64,000 nt of DNA from CBDDBK01 sp965225715 (GCA_965225715.1 CBDDBK010000005.1:1-64000), one strand, 5' to 3'; numbered from the stretch's first letter, positions 8,828-18,008 are shown. Program-made: numbers and translations. Notes: a model not told the origin generated them from the letters alone.

Positions 8828-9670
8828 ATGAAAGTTGTTGTTGTTGGGCTTGGGTTACTTGGAGGAAGTTTTGCTTTAGCTATTAAAAAATATTTTAAAA
8901 CAGCGTATGTATGGGGTGTAGATAAAAATGATCAACATTGCTTAGAAGCACTTTCTTTAGGTATCGTAGACGAGATAAATTCTTTGGAAAAGGTTTTTAA
9001 TCAAGCAGATTGGATCATACTTGCCACCCCCGTTGATACAATTCCTAAGCAATTAGTTTATGTTTTGGATCATGTTAAAGAGTCAACCGTAGTATTTGAT
9101 TTAGGTTCTACCAAACATAATATATGCGAATCTGTAAAAAACCATCCAAAACGTAAACACTATATTTCTGCCCATCCTATTGCAGGAACAGAATATTCAG
9201 GTCCTCAGGCAGCTTTTGCAGATTTAATCCATGAAAAAATCATGATTATCTGTAATGCTAATAATAGTGATAAAAAAATTCTTCAAAAAGCCATAAAATT
9301 ATATCAAATTTTAGGTATGAAAATCAGTTTTATGGAATCTAAAGTTCATGATTTACATTTGGCTTTTATATCCCATCTAAGTCATATTACCTCTTTTGCT
9401 TTGAGTAATACAGTTTTAGACGAAAACAAAAATGAAAAAACTATTTTTGAAATGGCAGGTACTGGTTTTGATTCAACAGTTCGTTTGGCAAAAAGTGATT
9501 TAAAAACTTGGGTGCCTATTTTCCAACAAAATAAAAAAAGTGTTTTAAAAGCTTTAAAAGCGCATATCACCCAACTCGACCATTTTCAAACAGCTATTCA
9601 AAATGATGATAAAGAATCCTTAGAAAATCTTATAAGAAAAGGAAATAGAATAAAAAATATTTTAAAGTAA
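8828..9670 (+). CDS. tyrA: Prephenate dehydrogenase
   Basis: 280 residues. Oxidative decarboxylation of prephenate to 4-hydroxyphenylpyruvate in tyrosine synthesis. The N-terminal NAD-binding motif is VGLGLLGGSFALA (residues 5-17). LATPVD and the ISAHPIAGTEYSGP block are typical of TyrA; HPIAGTE carries conserved active-site residues. LHLAFISHLSH gives the helical C-terminal dimer region. No ACT domain or chorismate mutase domain is fused. Other aromatic-pathway genes are not in the window. No SD before the ATG. Confidence 0.93.
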   Translation: MKVVVVGLGLLGGSFALAIKKYFKTAYVWGVDKNDQHCLEALSLGIVDEINSLEKVFNQADWIILATPVDTIPKQLVYVLDHVKESTVVFDLGSTKHNICESVKNHPKRKHYISAHPIAGTEYSGPQAAFADLIHEKIMIICNANNSDKKILQKAIKLYQILGMKISFMESKVHDLHLAFISHLSHITSFALSNTVLDENKNEKTIFEMAGTGFDSTVRLAKSDLKTWVPIFQQNKKSVLKALKAHITQLDHFQTAIQNDDKESLENLIRKGNRIKNILK

Positions 9671-9732
9671 AAAATATTTTAAAAACAGTCCATACGCAGG
9701 ATAAGTTTAAAAACTTTATGGGTTTCATACTT

Positions 9733-12700
9733 TTATAATTTAAAAATTTGAATCTTTTTTTCACTTAAAGGACTCGGACTTGAAAACAGTAAATCTTCTC
9801 CTGAACCTGTTTTTGGAAAGGCAAGTACTTCTCGGATAGATGTTTTTTTCTCTAAAATCATGATTAGTCTATCAAGTCCCCAAGCGATACCTCCGTGGGG
9901 TGGAGCGCCATATTGAAAAGCTTCATATAAATGACCTGCACTTTTTTTCATTTCCGTTTTGGTATAACCCATATTTCTATAAGTGGCTTCAAGAATTTCA
10001 GATTTATGTGCCCTAATTGAACCTCCTCCAATTTCATAGCCATTGAGAATTAAATCATACTGTTCGGAAAGGATCGTTCCGATATTTTTGCCTTCAAGAT
10101 GGTGTTTTAAAGTATCTTGCTGAGGCATAGAAAATGGATTATGCGAAAATGTCCAAGCACCTTCTTCTGTTTTTTCAAATAAAGGAAAATCGATAACCCA
10201 TGCAGGATGTAGTTCTTTAGGTTTGATTATTTTTAACATATCAGCAAGATGTTGACGCACAGCATCAAGAGCTTTATTAGCAGTTTTATAATCAGCTGCC
10301 GAAAAGAATACAATATCACCAACTTTTCCTGATGTGCGTTCAATAATTTTTTTACATATATCTTCGCCCAAAAATTTAATGATAGGGGATTGAAGGTTAT
10401 CTTCATTGATGAGAATATAAGCCAAGCCGCCTAAACCATGAGATTGGGCAAGTAGAGTTAACTTTTCTATTTGTTTTTTAGAAAGTCGTTTTTTTTGAAG
10501 TTCTCGGTCTACTTTAATGCATTTAACGATTCCACCTTGTTCTATAGGTTTAGAAAAAACTTGAAAATTAGTTTCTTTAACAATATCAGTAATATCTTGC
10601 ATCTCTAAACCAAAACGTAAATCTGGTCGGTCTGTACCATATTTTTCCATAGCTTCATGATAAGTTAAGGTTTTAAAAGGAAATAATTTCCACTTTTTGC
10701 TGTATATTTTGTTAACTATGTGTTCTAAAAGACTGCTATTAAGGTTAATGATGGCATTTTTGTTAGTAAAAGCGATTTCCATATCCAACTGAGTAAATTC
10801 AGGTTGTCTATCTCCTCTAGAATCTTCGTCTCTAAAACAGCGTGCAATTTGAAAATATTGTTCAAATCCACCGACCATTAACATTTGTTTAAACTGTTGA
10901 GGTGCTTGGGGCAAAGTATAAAAAGAACCTTTGTGTTTTCGGCTGGGGACAATAAACTCTCTGGCGCCTTCATCTGTTCCTGCACTTAGAATTGGCGTTT
11001 CTATTTCGATAAAATTATGCAAATCCAAAAAATCCCTAATCGTTTTAAAAACTCTATACCGATTAACAAGTACTCGTCTAACATTTGCATTTCTATGGTC
11101 TAAAAACTTATGTTTGAAGCGGGTAGTTTCATTCGTTTTTAAGGCTCTTTTAATTTCAAAAGGTAAGGTTTTGGCAGGGTTTAAAATCTGTAATTCAAGA
11201 GCATCTAATTCTATAGTTCCTGTTCTTAGGTTTGGATTATAGTCGTCTTCAGTGCGGTTGATAATATTGCCTTTCAGCATAATAACCGATTCAGCTTTTA
11301 ATTTAGCCAACTGTTCCAAATTTGTAAACCTTTTACCGTCAAAGCGAATTTGTAAAACATCATGACTCGAATCTCTAAAATCAATAAATAATAGTTCGCC
11401 ATGATCTCTTAGGCTGATAACCCAACCCGCTAAGGTAATATTTTGATATGTATTTTTGGCAGTGATTTGACTGATTAAGTGAGTTCTATAGTTATTTTTG
11501 ACAATAATTTCAGAAGAGTAAAAAGGGTTATCTTCCAATTTAGCTATATTGACGCTTTTTGAAGTGTTTGTATTGGTATTTAGTTTTGACTTGACTTGGT
11601 TTTTGGAAGTAGAATCTTGAAAATTTTTTGTTTTATTGGATAATTTTTCAAGTATTTTTACCCTTATTATTTTACCTGAAGCATTTTTTCCGAGTTTTTG
11701 AATGACTTTTCCTACTAAAATTCCCACTTTATTAATATTTCCTGCTTGGATTTCTTGAACAATAGACACATTTGAAGCAAGAATATCTGAAATGACTTGA
11801 TTTATAGCTTCCTCAGAAATGGTATTGGTTTCAAGATAGGTTTTATAATCAAAATTTGGATTTTCAATAAGCTGTTCTATACTTTTCTGAAGTAAGGTTG
11901 CCGTTATTTTTTCATTTTTAAACAACGAAAAAAGATCAATGAACTTTTTAATATGTATAATTTTAGAATAGTCTTCTAATTTTAAGTTATTAGTTAATGT
12001 TTTGGCTACAAAAAGGGGATTATTAATTTGGTTATTAAGACTTAAAAAAATTTTTGAACGCACAAGATCAGAAGTAAAAAATTTAGCATCTTGGGGTCTA
12101 ACACCACCTTTAATCAGCGTTGTTTCAACAGAAAAAGGCAGTAAACTTTTATCAACTTTTATAGTTTTTAATGCATTTTGTATATTAACTAAAGGTATGT
12201 CAGGTTCGGCAAGAAAACGGTAATCGGCTGTGAATTCTTTATTCCGCATGATGCGAGTTTCTTTTAAATTTTCATCCCATAAAACTGTGCTTTGTTTAGG
12301 GTAAGGTTTTTTATATTTTTTAAAATAAGCCAATTGCCGATTGACTTCTTCGCTTAAAGCCTGCACCATGAACTTGAAAGAGTTTAAGTTTTTAATTTCG
12401 GTACGTGGGTTGAGGTCTTGAGTATTTTTTTTTCTTAATGAAATGCTAACATCGGATTTGAATTCTCCTTTTTCCAAATTTGCCTCCGAAATATTTAGGT
12501 TTTGGACAATACGTTGGAGGTATTGGGCATAGGTGGCAGCATCATTTAAATTTTGAATACAAGGTTTAGTAACCACTTCTATGAGAGGAACACCAGATTT
12601 ATTAAAATCTATTAGCGTTTGATTTTTTTCATGAATTGATTTAGCAGCATCTTCTTCGATATGGACTTGTTCTAAGGACACCAGAAAAGTTGAACCATCG

Positions 12701-13059
12701 TTTCTATAACATTTTACATGACCATCAGGAATAATCGGATTTTGGAATTGAGTAATTTGAAAATTTTTAGGTAAATCAGGGTATTCATAATGTTTTCTAT
12801 CCCAAGAAATAGTTGTATTAGACATTGTTGAATGAACAGCTTTCCCAAAGTAAATTGCCTTACGAATAGCCTCTTTATTGATGGCTGGTAATGTACCCAT
12901 TTGCCCCGTACAAATTGAACAGATATGTTGATTAGGTAAATTAATTTCTTGATTAGGACAGGTACAAAACAGTTTGCTTTTCGTGTTAAGGCGTATATGC
13001 GTCTCAATACCAATGACTAATTCTAAACCAGCTTCTTCTAAATCTTTTATTAGTTGCAC
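9733..13059 (-). CDS. GatB-AspRS fusion: Asp/Glu-tRNA amidotransferase subunit B joined to aspartyl-tRNA synthetase
   Basis: 1108 residues. Residues ~1-475 are GatB: ELVIGIETHIRLNTKSKLFC near the start, the ISWDRKHYEYPDLPK segment, and a YqeY-like helical tail (~330-475). A polar linker rich in N, T, S and K (~476-514) follows. Residues ~515-1108 are a full bacterial-type AspRS: OB-fold anticodon domain (WVISLRDHGE), class II motif 2 FRDEDSRGDRQPEF, the GAD-type insertion, and motif 3 GIAWGLDRLIMIL. Start is GTG at 13059; no ATG precedes the conserved GatB start. GatB transfers ammonia to Asp-tRNA(Asn) or Glu-tRNA(Gln), so tethering it to the enzyme that makes Asp-tRNA is logical. No gatA or gatC is adjacent. 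Confidence 0.95.
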   Translation of the reverse strand: MQLIKDLEEAGLELVIGIETHIRLNTKSKLFCTCPNQEINLPNQHICSICTGQMGTLPAINKEAIRKAIYFGKAVHSTMSNTTISWDRKHYEYPDLPKNFQITQFQNPIIPDGHVKCYRNDGSTFLVSLEQVHIEEDAAKSIHEKNQTLIDFNKSGVPLIEVVTKPCIQNLNDAATYAQYLQRIVQNLNISEANLEKGEFKSDVSISLRKKNTQDLNPRTEIKNLNSFKFMVQALSEEVNRQLAYFKKYKKPYPKQSTVLWDENLKETRIMRNKEFTADYRFLAEPDIPLVNIQNALKTIKVDKSLLPFSVETTLIKGGVRPQDAKFFTSDLVRSKIFLSLNNQINNPLFVAKTLTNNLKLEDYSKIIHIKKFIDLFSLFKNEKITATLLQKSIEQLIENPNFDYKTYLETNTISEEAINQVISDILASNVSIVQEIQAGNINKVGILVGKVIQKLGKNASGKIIRVKILEKLSNKTKNFQDSTSKNQVKSKLNTNTNTSKSVNIAKLEDNPFYSSEIIVKNNYRTHLISQITAKNTYQNITLAGWVISLRDHGELLFIDFRDSSHDVLQIRFDGKRFTNLEQLAKLKAESVIMLKGNIINRTEDDYNPNLRTGTIELDALELQILNPAKTLPFEIKRALKTNETTRFKHKFLDHRNANVRRVLVNRYRVFKTIRDFLDLHNFIEIETPILSAGTDEGAREFIVPSRKHKGSFYTLPQAPQQFKQMLMVGGFEQYFQIARCFRDEDSRGDRQPEFTQLDMEIAFTNKNAIINLNSSLLEHIVNKIYSKKWKLFPFKTLTYHEAMEKYGTDRPDLRFGLEMQDITDIVKETNFQVFSKPIEQGGIVKCIKVDRELQKKRLSKKQIEKLTLLAQSHGLGGLAYILINEDNLQSPIIKFLGEDICKKIIERTSGKVGDIVFFSAADYKTANKALDAVRQHLADMLKIIKPKELHPAWVIDFPLFEKTEEGAWTFSHNPFSMPQQDTLKHHLEGKNIGTILSEQYDLILNGYEIGGGSIRAHKSEILEATYRNMGYTKTEMKKSAGHLYEAFQYGAPPHGGIAWGLDRLIMILEKKTSIREVLAFPKTGSGEDLLFSSPSPLSEKKIQIFKL

Positions 13060-13200
13060 CTTAAAACGATTAATGGTTAAATAGTAAAATTAATAGTTTG
13101 AAATATTTTTACAATTCATTGGTTTTTATTATTTTAATTTTTATAATTCTTAATTAAATGGCAAATATACTTATTAAATTTTGAGTTTTTAAAAAATAAT

Positions 13201-13292
13201 ATACTCAGATTGCTTGAAAAAGAGAGTTTTTTGGATTCTAACCTATTGGTATTGAAACTTAATGTTTCGAAAATAAAATGGCTTTGCTATAA
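13201..13292 (+). repeat. Intergenic repeat, subfamily A
   Basis: Reads ATACTCAGATTGCTTGAAAA at the left and AAATGGCTTTGCTATAA at the right. Close copies: 28463-28557 (plus) and 46331-46424 (minus). It lies directly in front of the SpmA-SpmB gene and happens to be open in that gene's frame, which would give a false 43-residue N-terminal extension. Confidence 0.85.
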
Positions 13293-13338
13293 AACTGAGC
13301 TAAAATTAGATTACGATCAAACATCACAAGTTTCTGGT

Positions 13339-14565
13339 ATGAATTATATATGGATTATTTTCTTTGGATTTGCTTTTTTGATAGGGTTGTTCAAATTATT
13401 AATCTTACAAGATTATGACATTTTTCCGGATTTAATGCAGGCTATTTTTGATTACTCCGAAAAAGGCTTTCAATTAGCACTAGGTTTAACTAGTGTTTTA
13501 TGTTTTTGGATGGGTATATTAAAAGTAGCTGAAAAAGGCGGAGTTATTGAACTATTTTCAAAGTTTATTAGACCATTATTTAAACGCCTTTTCCCAGAAG
13601 TCCCTGAAAAACATCCAGCTAATACAGCAATAATCATGAACATAGCTGCCAATATGTTAGGTTTAGATAATGCAGCAACCCCTATGGGTATCAAGGCTAT
13701 GAAAGATTTGCAAACTTTAAATCCTAATAAAAATGAAGCTTCCAACAGTCAGATTTTATTTTTAGTTTTAAATACTTCTGGTTTAACTCTTATTCCTATT
13801 TCTATCATTGCTTATCGGTTTCAATATCATGCTGCCAATTCCAGCGATATTTTCATACCCATCTTATTAACAACTTTTTGTTCTACAGTTGGTGGTTTAT
13901 TCATTGTAAGTATTTATCAACGTATTAATCTATTTGATAGAGTCATTTTGACCTATTTGATTATTAGCAGTTTAGCTGTTGCTTCTTTGGTTTATTTTTT
14001 TTACCAACTCAATTATGAGGATAGTCAGCAGATGATCCAAATTTTAGCTAGTCTATTAGTCATGACTTTAATATGCGGTTTTATTTTTTGGGCTTGGTTT
14101 AAGAAAGTTAATGTTTTTGAGGGTTTTATAGAAGGGGCTAAAGGTGGATTTGAAGTTGCCATAAGTATTATGCCTTATTTAATAGCTATTTTAGTTGGTA
14201 TTCAGGTTTTTCGAGTGGCAGGAGGTATGGAACTTATACAGAGGGTTTTAGAAATTATATTCAACTGGATTGGCTTAGGAGGAGACTATCTGAAGGCTTT
14301 ACCTGTAGCTCTTATGAAACCTTTAAGCGGTAGCGGAGCAAGAGGTTTTATGATAGATGCTATGGAACAATACGGGGTAGATTCTTTTATAGGTCGTTTG
14401 GCTTGTACTATGCAAGGATCTACAGATACAACCTTTTACGTCTTAGCTGTTTATTTTGGTGCTATAAAAATGCGAAAAACTAGACATGCCCTCATCTGCG
14501 GACTTTTTGCCGATTTTATCGGTATCTTTGCTGCTATTCTTATCAGTTATATCTTTTTTACTTGA
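13339..14565 (+). CDS. Fused SpmA-SpmB-like nucleoside-recognition (Gate) domain membrane protein
   Basis: About 408 residues with many membrane segments. The N-terminal half matches SpmA (MNIAANMLGLDNAATPMGIK, then LNTSGLTLIPISIIA). The C-terminal half matches SpmB (ISIMPYLIAILVGIQVFRVAGG, then LMKPLSGSGARGF and MQGSTDTTFYVLAVYFGA). In spore formers these are two proteins; in Bacteroidota the fused form is common and its transport role is unknown. An in-frame TTG at 13210 lies inside the intergenic repeat, so the ATG at 13339 is the better start. The 3' end overlaps the convergent LRR gene by 8 bp. Confidence 0.85.
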   Translation: MNYIWIIFFGFAFLIGLFKLLILQDYDIFPDLMQAIFDYSEKGFQLALGLTSVLCFWMGILKVAEKGGVIELFSKFIRPLFKRLFPEVPEKHPANTAIIMNIAANMLGLDNAATPMGIKAMKDLQTLNPNKNEASNSQILFLVLNTSGLTLIPISIIAYRFQYHAANSSDIFIPILLTTFCSTVGGLFIVSIYQRINLFDRVILTYLIISSLAVASLVYFFYQLNYEDSQQMIQILASLLVMTLICGFIFWAWFKKVNVFEGFIEGAKGGFEVAISIMPYLIAILVGIQVFRVAGGMELIQRVLEIIFNWIGLGGDYLKALPVALMKPLSGSGARGFMIDAMEQYGVDSFIGRLACTMQGSTDTTFYVLAVYFGAIKMRKTRHALICGLFADFIGIFAAILISYIFFT

Positions 14566-15301
14566 CTACTCTTATTCCACTTATAATAATCTGAAGTGCT
14601 TCTATTTCTCCTAAACGAATTGGTGCGTTGGCACATCCAAAGTATTCTAACTTTTTGAGTTTACGCACTGATTCTAAACTTACAATTTGAGTATTATGAC
14701 AAGATAATTTTTCTAAATTTTCGAGTTCTCTTAATGGTTGTAAATTTTTAATTTCAGTATTATTACAAGATAATTCTTTTAAGTTTTTAAGTTCTTTTAA
14801 AGGTTCTAAACTTGTGATTTTGACATAATCACACTCCAAATCTTTTAAATTCTTAAGTTTTTTCAAAGGTTCTAAACTTATAATTTGAGTATCGCCACAA
14901 GATAGTTTTTCTAAACTTTTAAATTCTCGTAATGGTTCTAAACTTGCAATTTGAGTATTATTGCAATACAATTCTTTCAAATTTTTAAGTTCTCGTAATG
15001 GTTCTAAACTTGTGATTTGAGTTCTATTACAATCTAGCTTTTCTAAATTTTTAAGTTCTCGTAATGGTTCTAAACTTGTGATTTGAGTATCACTACAATA
15101 CAATTCTTTCAAATTTTTAAGTTCTTGTAATGGTTCTAAGTTTTTTATTTGAGTTCTATGACAATCTAATTTTTCTAACTTTTTAAGTTTAATAAATTGT
15201 TTTGAAGTGGATAAATTTATAATATTTAACTCACTACCAATAGCGTTACTAAAAATTTTTACCCATTCGGCAACTTCTTGCCACCATTGATTATTGATCA
15301 T
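14558..15301 (-). CDS. Leucine-rich-repeat protein, internalin-like repeats
   Basis: 247 residues from the ATG at 15301 (an upstream TTG at 15331 is less likely). A short N-terminal cap (residues 1-30, MINNQWWQEVAEW...) is followed by about eight 23-residue repeats of the type ITSLEPLRELKNLKELYC. A cysteine recurs at the position usually held by asparagine (YCNNTQI, SCGDTQI, DCNRTQI). No signal peptide or membrane segment, so probably cytoplasmic or exported by a non-Sec route. At DNA level the repeats are close to identical over 69-bp units, which favours unit gain and loss. A protein-protein interaction role is inferred. It overlaps the 3' end of the SpmA-SpmB gene by 8 bp. Confidence 0.85.
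   Translation of the reverse strand: MINNQWWQEVAEWVKIFSNAIGSELNIINLSTSKQFIKLKKLEKLDCHRTQIKNLEPLQELKNLKELYCSDTQITSLEPLRELKNLEKLDCNRTQITSLEPLRELKNLKELYCNNTQIASLEPLREFKSLEKLSCGDTQIISLEPLKKLKNLKDLECDYVKITSLEPLKELKNLKELSCNNTEIKNLQPLRELENLEKLSCHNTQIVSLESVRKLKKLEYFGCANAPIRLGEIEALQIIISGIRVVK
14640..15190 (-). repeat. 69-bp tandem repeats encoding LRR units
   Basis: About eight units of 69 bp with recurring blocks TTTAAGTTCTCGTAATGG and TCTAAACTTGTGATTTGAG (plus-strand reading). Units between about 14930 and 15140 are the most alike, suggesting recent duplication or conversion. Confidence 0.8.
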
Positions 15302-15420
15302 ATGTGAATAATATTTAATTAAATTTGTCAACTTGTAAATATTCTAATAATAGCCGCTCCATCTTTTACAAACATAATTAAAAATAGATAGTACTACAAA
15401 TTATATCGGAGTAGACATTT

Positions 15421-15451
15421 CAAAAAAGAAAATAAAATAGCATTGCTATAT
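15421..15451 (+). repeat. Intergenic repeat, subfamily B, right end only
   Basis: Only the right half is clear: AAAATAAAATAGCATTGCTATA. It lies in the 532-bp gap between the two LRR genes (15302-15833). Apart from this and the copy at 15741-15806 I see no gene in the gap. Confidence 0.55.
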
Positions 15452-15740
15452 CCGAATACTAAAATAGGTATTGTGGCTTTTATTACAAGTAAGAACCTGT
15501 GAAGTAAGGTTGTTTTAGAAAGTTATTGGAAGCTATTTTATGGGCTTTATGCTATCACTTGCAAGGGGCTTCTACTATTATTTTTTATTCAGAATTAAAC
15601 TTTTAAGGTTAAATAAATTAACTTTGTTACTCAATTTCATAGATTTTAAATATAAACCAGCTAACTCTATGTAGTATCATACTGTATTATGCAAATCGGA
15701 GATTTAAAAAAAGAAATCAATTTTAAACAATTTATAATCA

Positions 15741-15806
15741 GGTTATAAGAATGCTATTCTTGGAAAAAATTCATTTTTATTCTCAATTAAACCTTTCAAA
15801 AATCCT
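15741..15806 (-). repeat. Intergenic repeat, subfamily B
   Basis: On the minus strand: AAGGATTTTTGAAAGGTTTAATTGAGAA... ending CCAAGAATAGCATTCTTATAA. Same order of blocks as the other copies. Confidence 0.65.
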
Positions 15807-15833
15807 TAATAATCTATATCTTATATTAATAAA

Positions 15834-16316
15834 ATGTCTTTAGAAATACTTTTACAAAGAATAGAAAAAGCCAAAAAAAAGAAGGCTACATCTTTAGTTC
15901 TAGCAAATTTAGATTTAAAAGAAATTCCAACCGAAATTGGTGATTTAACTTATTTAAAGTCGTTAGATTTGGAAAACAACCAAATTCAAGATCTAAAACC
16001 TCTGGGAAAACTCGCTAATTTGACGGAACTTTATATGCAAAATAATCAGATTAAAAGTTTAAAAGGACTCGAAAAACTTATAACTTTAACAGCACTTGGT
16101 TTACAAAATAATCAAATCCAAGACTTAAAACCTCTGGGAAAACTCGTTAATTTGACTCATCTTTTTTTGGAAAATAACCAAGTCCAAAAACTCCCCAAAT
16201 TTTTACTGAATTTGAATCAACCAATTTACTACCTCATGGTAGAAAAAAATAATTGGAAGCAAGGCATTTACCTCAAAAATAATCCTTTAGAAATTTCTCT
16301 AAAAAGTAATACATAA
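15834..16316 (+). CDS. Short leucine-rich-repeat protein, possibly the truncated front of a Roco-type LRR-GTPase
   Basis: 160 residues. An N-terminal basic helix (EILLQRIEKAKKKKAT) leads into five LRRs of the type LKSLDLENNQIQDLKPLGKL. The last part, WKQGIYLKNNPLE, resembles the segment that ends the LRR block of bacterial Roco or LRR-GTPase proteins, which would go on with a Roc domain. Here the frame stops a few residues later at TAA. It may be a functional small LRR protein or a truncated remnant. No signal peptide. Its repeats differ from those of the neighbouring LRR gene (asparagine, not cysteine, at the consensus site), so the two are not a recent duplication. Confidence 0.7.
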   Translation: MSLEILLQRIEKAKKKKATSLVLANLDLKEIPTEIGDLTYLKSLDLENNQIQDLKPLGKLANLTELYMQNNQIKSLKGLEKLITLTALGLQNNQIQDLKPLGKLVNLTHLFLENNQVQKLPKFLLNLNQPIYYLMVEKNNWKQGIYLKNNPLEISLKSNT

Positions 16317-16433
16317 TTGCAAAGTTTGAGTTTAAATGGTTCAGAAAAATGAATTGTTAAATTTAAAATATTGAAAATCTGAAGCTACAAATACATTGAC
16401 AATTTCTAATTAAATTATTTATTAAGTTGTACT

Positions 16434-17498
16434 ATGCGGACAAAGGATTTTTTATATAAATATTTGAATAATGCTTCTCCTGTAGGTTCGGAATCTAAAG
16501 GACAAAAAATTTGGTTATCCTATTTAAATCATTATGTAGATGAGGTGTTTACGGATACATATGGCACAGCTGTTGGCGTAATCAATCCAGGTCAAGACTA
16601 TAAAGTTGTTATAGAAGCACACGCCGACGAAATTTCATGGTTCGTTAATTATATTTCTGATGATGGCTATATTTATGTTATTCGTAATGGTGGCTCAGAC
16701 CACCAAATAGCTCCATCTAAGCGGGTAAATATTCATACTTCTAAAGGTGTAGTAAAAGCTGTTTTTGGCTGGCCTGCTATCCATGTTCGAGACCATGCCA
16801 AAGAAGCCGCACCCACGATGAAGAATATATTTTTAGATTGCGGTTGTAGCAGTAAAAAAGAAGTTGAAAAACTTGGTATACATGTGGGTTGTGTGGCTAC
16901 TTTTGAAGATAAACTCACTGAACTTAATAGTCGTTATTATTGTGGAAGGGCCTTAGATAACCGAATTGGCGGTTATATTATTGCTCAAGTAGCTCGTTTA
17001 ATTCAAAAAACAAATATAACATTACCTTATACCCTTTATGTGGTTAATTCTGTTCAAGAGGAAATTGGACTTAGAGGTGCTGAAATGATAGCTAACCGTT
17101 TAAAACCCAATCTTTCTGTTATTACTGATGTTTGTCATGATACGCATAGCCCCCTTTATAATAAAAAAATAGAAGGTGATATTAAGGCTGGTAAAGGACC
17201 TGCTTTAAGCTATGCTCCTGCTGTGCATAATAAAGTACTTGATTTATTGATTAAAACGGCACAAAATAAGAAAATCCCTTTTCAACGGTTAGCTTCTTCG
17301 CGTTATACAGGTACCGACACTGACTCTTTTGCTTATTCCAACGAAGGAATAGCCTCTGCTCTTATTTCTACACCTTTAAAATATATGCACACTACCGTGG
17401 AAACAGTACATAAAAAAGATGTTAAAAATGTGTCTAAATTAATGTTTGAATTTTTGAAAAAGGTTAGAAAAAATCAAGATTTTAGTTATTTTAATTAA
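16434..17498 (+). CDS. M42 family metallopeptidase (glutamyl aminopeptidase/YsdC type)
   Basis: 354 residues, normal for the family. Co-catalytic two-metal aminopeptidase with a PDZ-like insert domain. Visible metal and catalytic sites: VIEAHADE (first His and Asp), CGRALDNRIGGY (bridging Asp), NSVQEEIGLRGA (catalytic and metal Glu pair), VITDVCHDT (Asp) and YMHTTVETVH (last His). Cytoplasmic, probably trimming peptides released by proteases. Flanked by repeat elements and not obviously in an operon. Exact substrate preference cannot be told from sequence. Confidence 0.92.
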   Translation: MRTKDFLYKYLNNASPVGSESKGQKIWLSYLNHYVDEVFTDTYGTAVGVINPGQDYKVVIEAHADEISWFVNYISDDGYIYVIRNGGSDHQIAPSKRVNIHTSKGVVKAVFGWPAIHVRDHAKEAAPTMKNIFLDCGCSSKKEVEKLGIHVGCVATFEDKLTELNSRYYCGRALDNRIGGYIIAQVARLIQKTNITLPYTLYVVNSVQEEIGLRGAEMIANRLKPNLSVITDVCHDTHSPLYNKKIEGDIKAGKGPALSYAPAVHNKVLDLLIKTAQNKKIPFQRLASSRYTGTDTDSFAYSNEGIASALISTPLKYMHTTVETVHKKDVKNVSKLMFEFLKKVRKNQDFSYFN

Positions 17499-17520
17499 TC
17501 AATAAAGTTATAGTCGCTCT

Positions 17521-17600
17521 ATTTGAAAAAAGGATTTTTAAAGGTTTTAAGGTGTTTATTTTCAATACTATTAAATACCTAAAAATCCTTTTCTCAAGCG
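17521..17600. repeat. Palindromic intergenic repeat, possible bidirectional terminator
   Basis: GAAAAAAGGATTTTTAAAGG near 17524 is mirrored by ACCTAAAAATCCTTTTCTC near 17577, giving a long imperfect hairpin between the convergent M42 and NTF2-like genes. It shares the GGATTTTT block with the dispersed intergenic family. A terminator role is inferred from position and shape. Confidence 0.5.
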
Positions 17601-17651
17601 ATGTAGCTCTATTATAATACTATAGCTTTTACTATTTCTAATCAATATTAG

Positions 17652-18008
17652 CTAAGCATAAACAGGGGTAATATCCATATATATTTTATAATCAGATATC
17701 AAATTACCTTCCATAGTAAATACATCAACAGCTTTTAAAGAAACTTCTTTACCATCATGTCTTGTGTAAATAACTCCGAGTTCTAAAATAACGGTATCAT
17801 CTTGTTCCCAATGACCTAATAAAGTATGTTTTAATCCTTTAATAGAAGAAAAAAAAGCATCAACACCCGAAGCAATATTTTTTCTACCTTCTGCTGTTGG
17901 GTTATTGCCAAAAGTAAATTTTCCATTTTCGGTAATAAACTCAGCGAATTTAGTTGCGTCCATAGAATCTATGGTATTTAAAAGTGCTTTTACTACAGAT
18001 TTGTCCAT
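17652..18008 (-). CDS. NTF2-like (SnoaL-type) small protein
   Basis: 118 residues from the ATG at 18008 (MDKSVVKALLNTIDSMDATK). The pattern of an N-terminal helix pair, a TENGKFTFGN strand, a GRKNIASGVDAFF helix and a curved sheet ending in DYKIYMDITPVY is that of the NTF2-like/SnoaL fold; these are often small-ligand enzymes or binding proteins. The frame stays open upstream to an ATG at 18152, but that stretch is the 3' part of RNase P RNA, so the longer start is rejected. The gene begins about 56 bp after the end of rnpB on the same strand. Confidence 0.75.
   Translation of the reverse strand: MDKSVVKALLNTIDSMDATKFAEFITENGKFTFGNNPTAEGRKNIASGVDAFFSSIKGLKHTLLGHWEQDDTVILELGVIYTRHDGKEVSLKAVDVFTMEGNLISDYKIYMDITPVYA

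Noticed and set aside
13210..13338. N-terminal extension of the SpmA-SpmB protein
   Set aside because: The stretch is mostly the intergenic repeat (13201-13292), has only a TTG start, and the conserved protein begins at the ATG at 13339.
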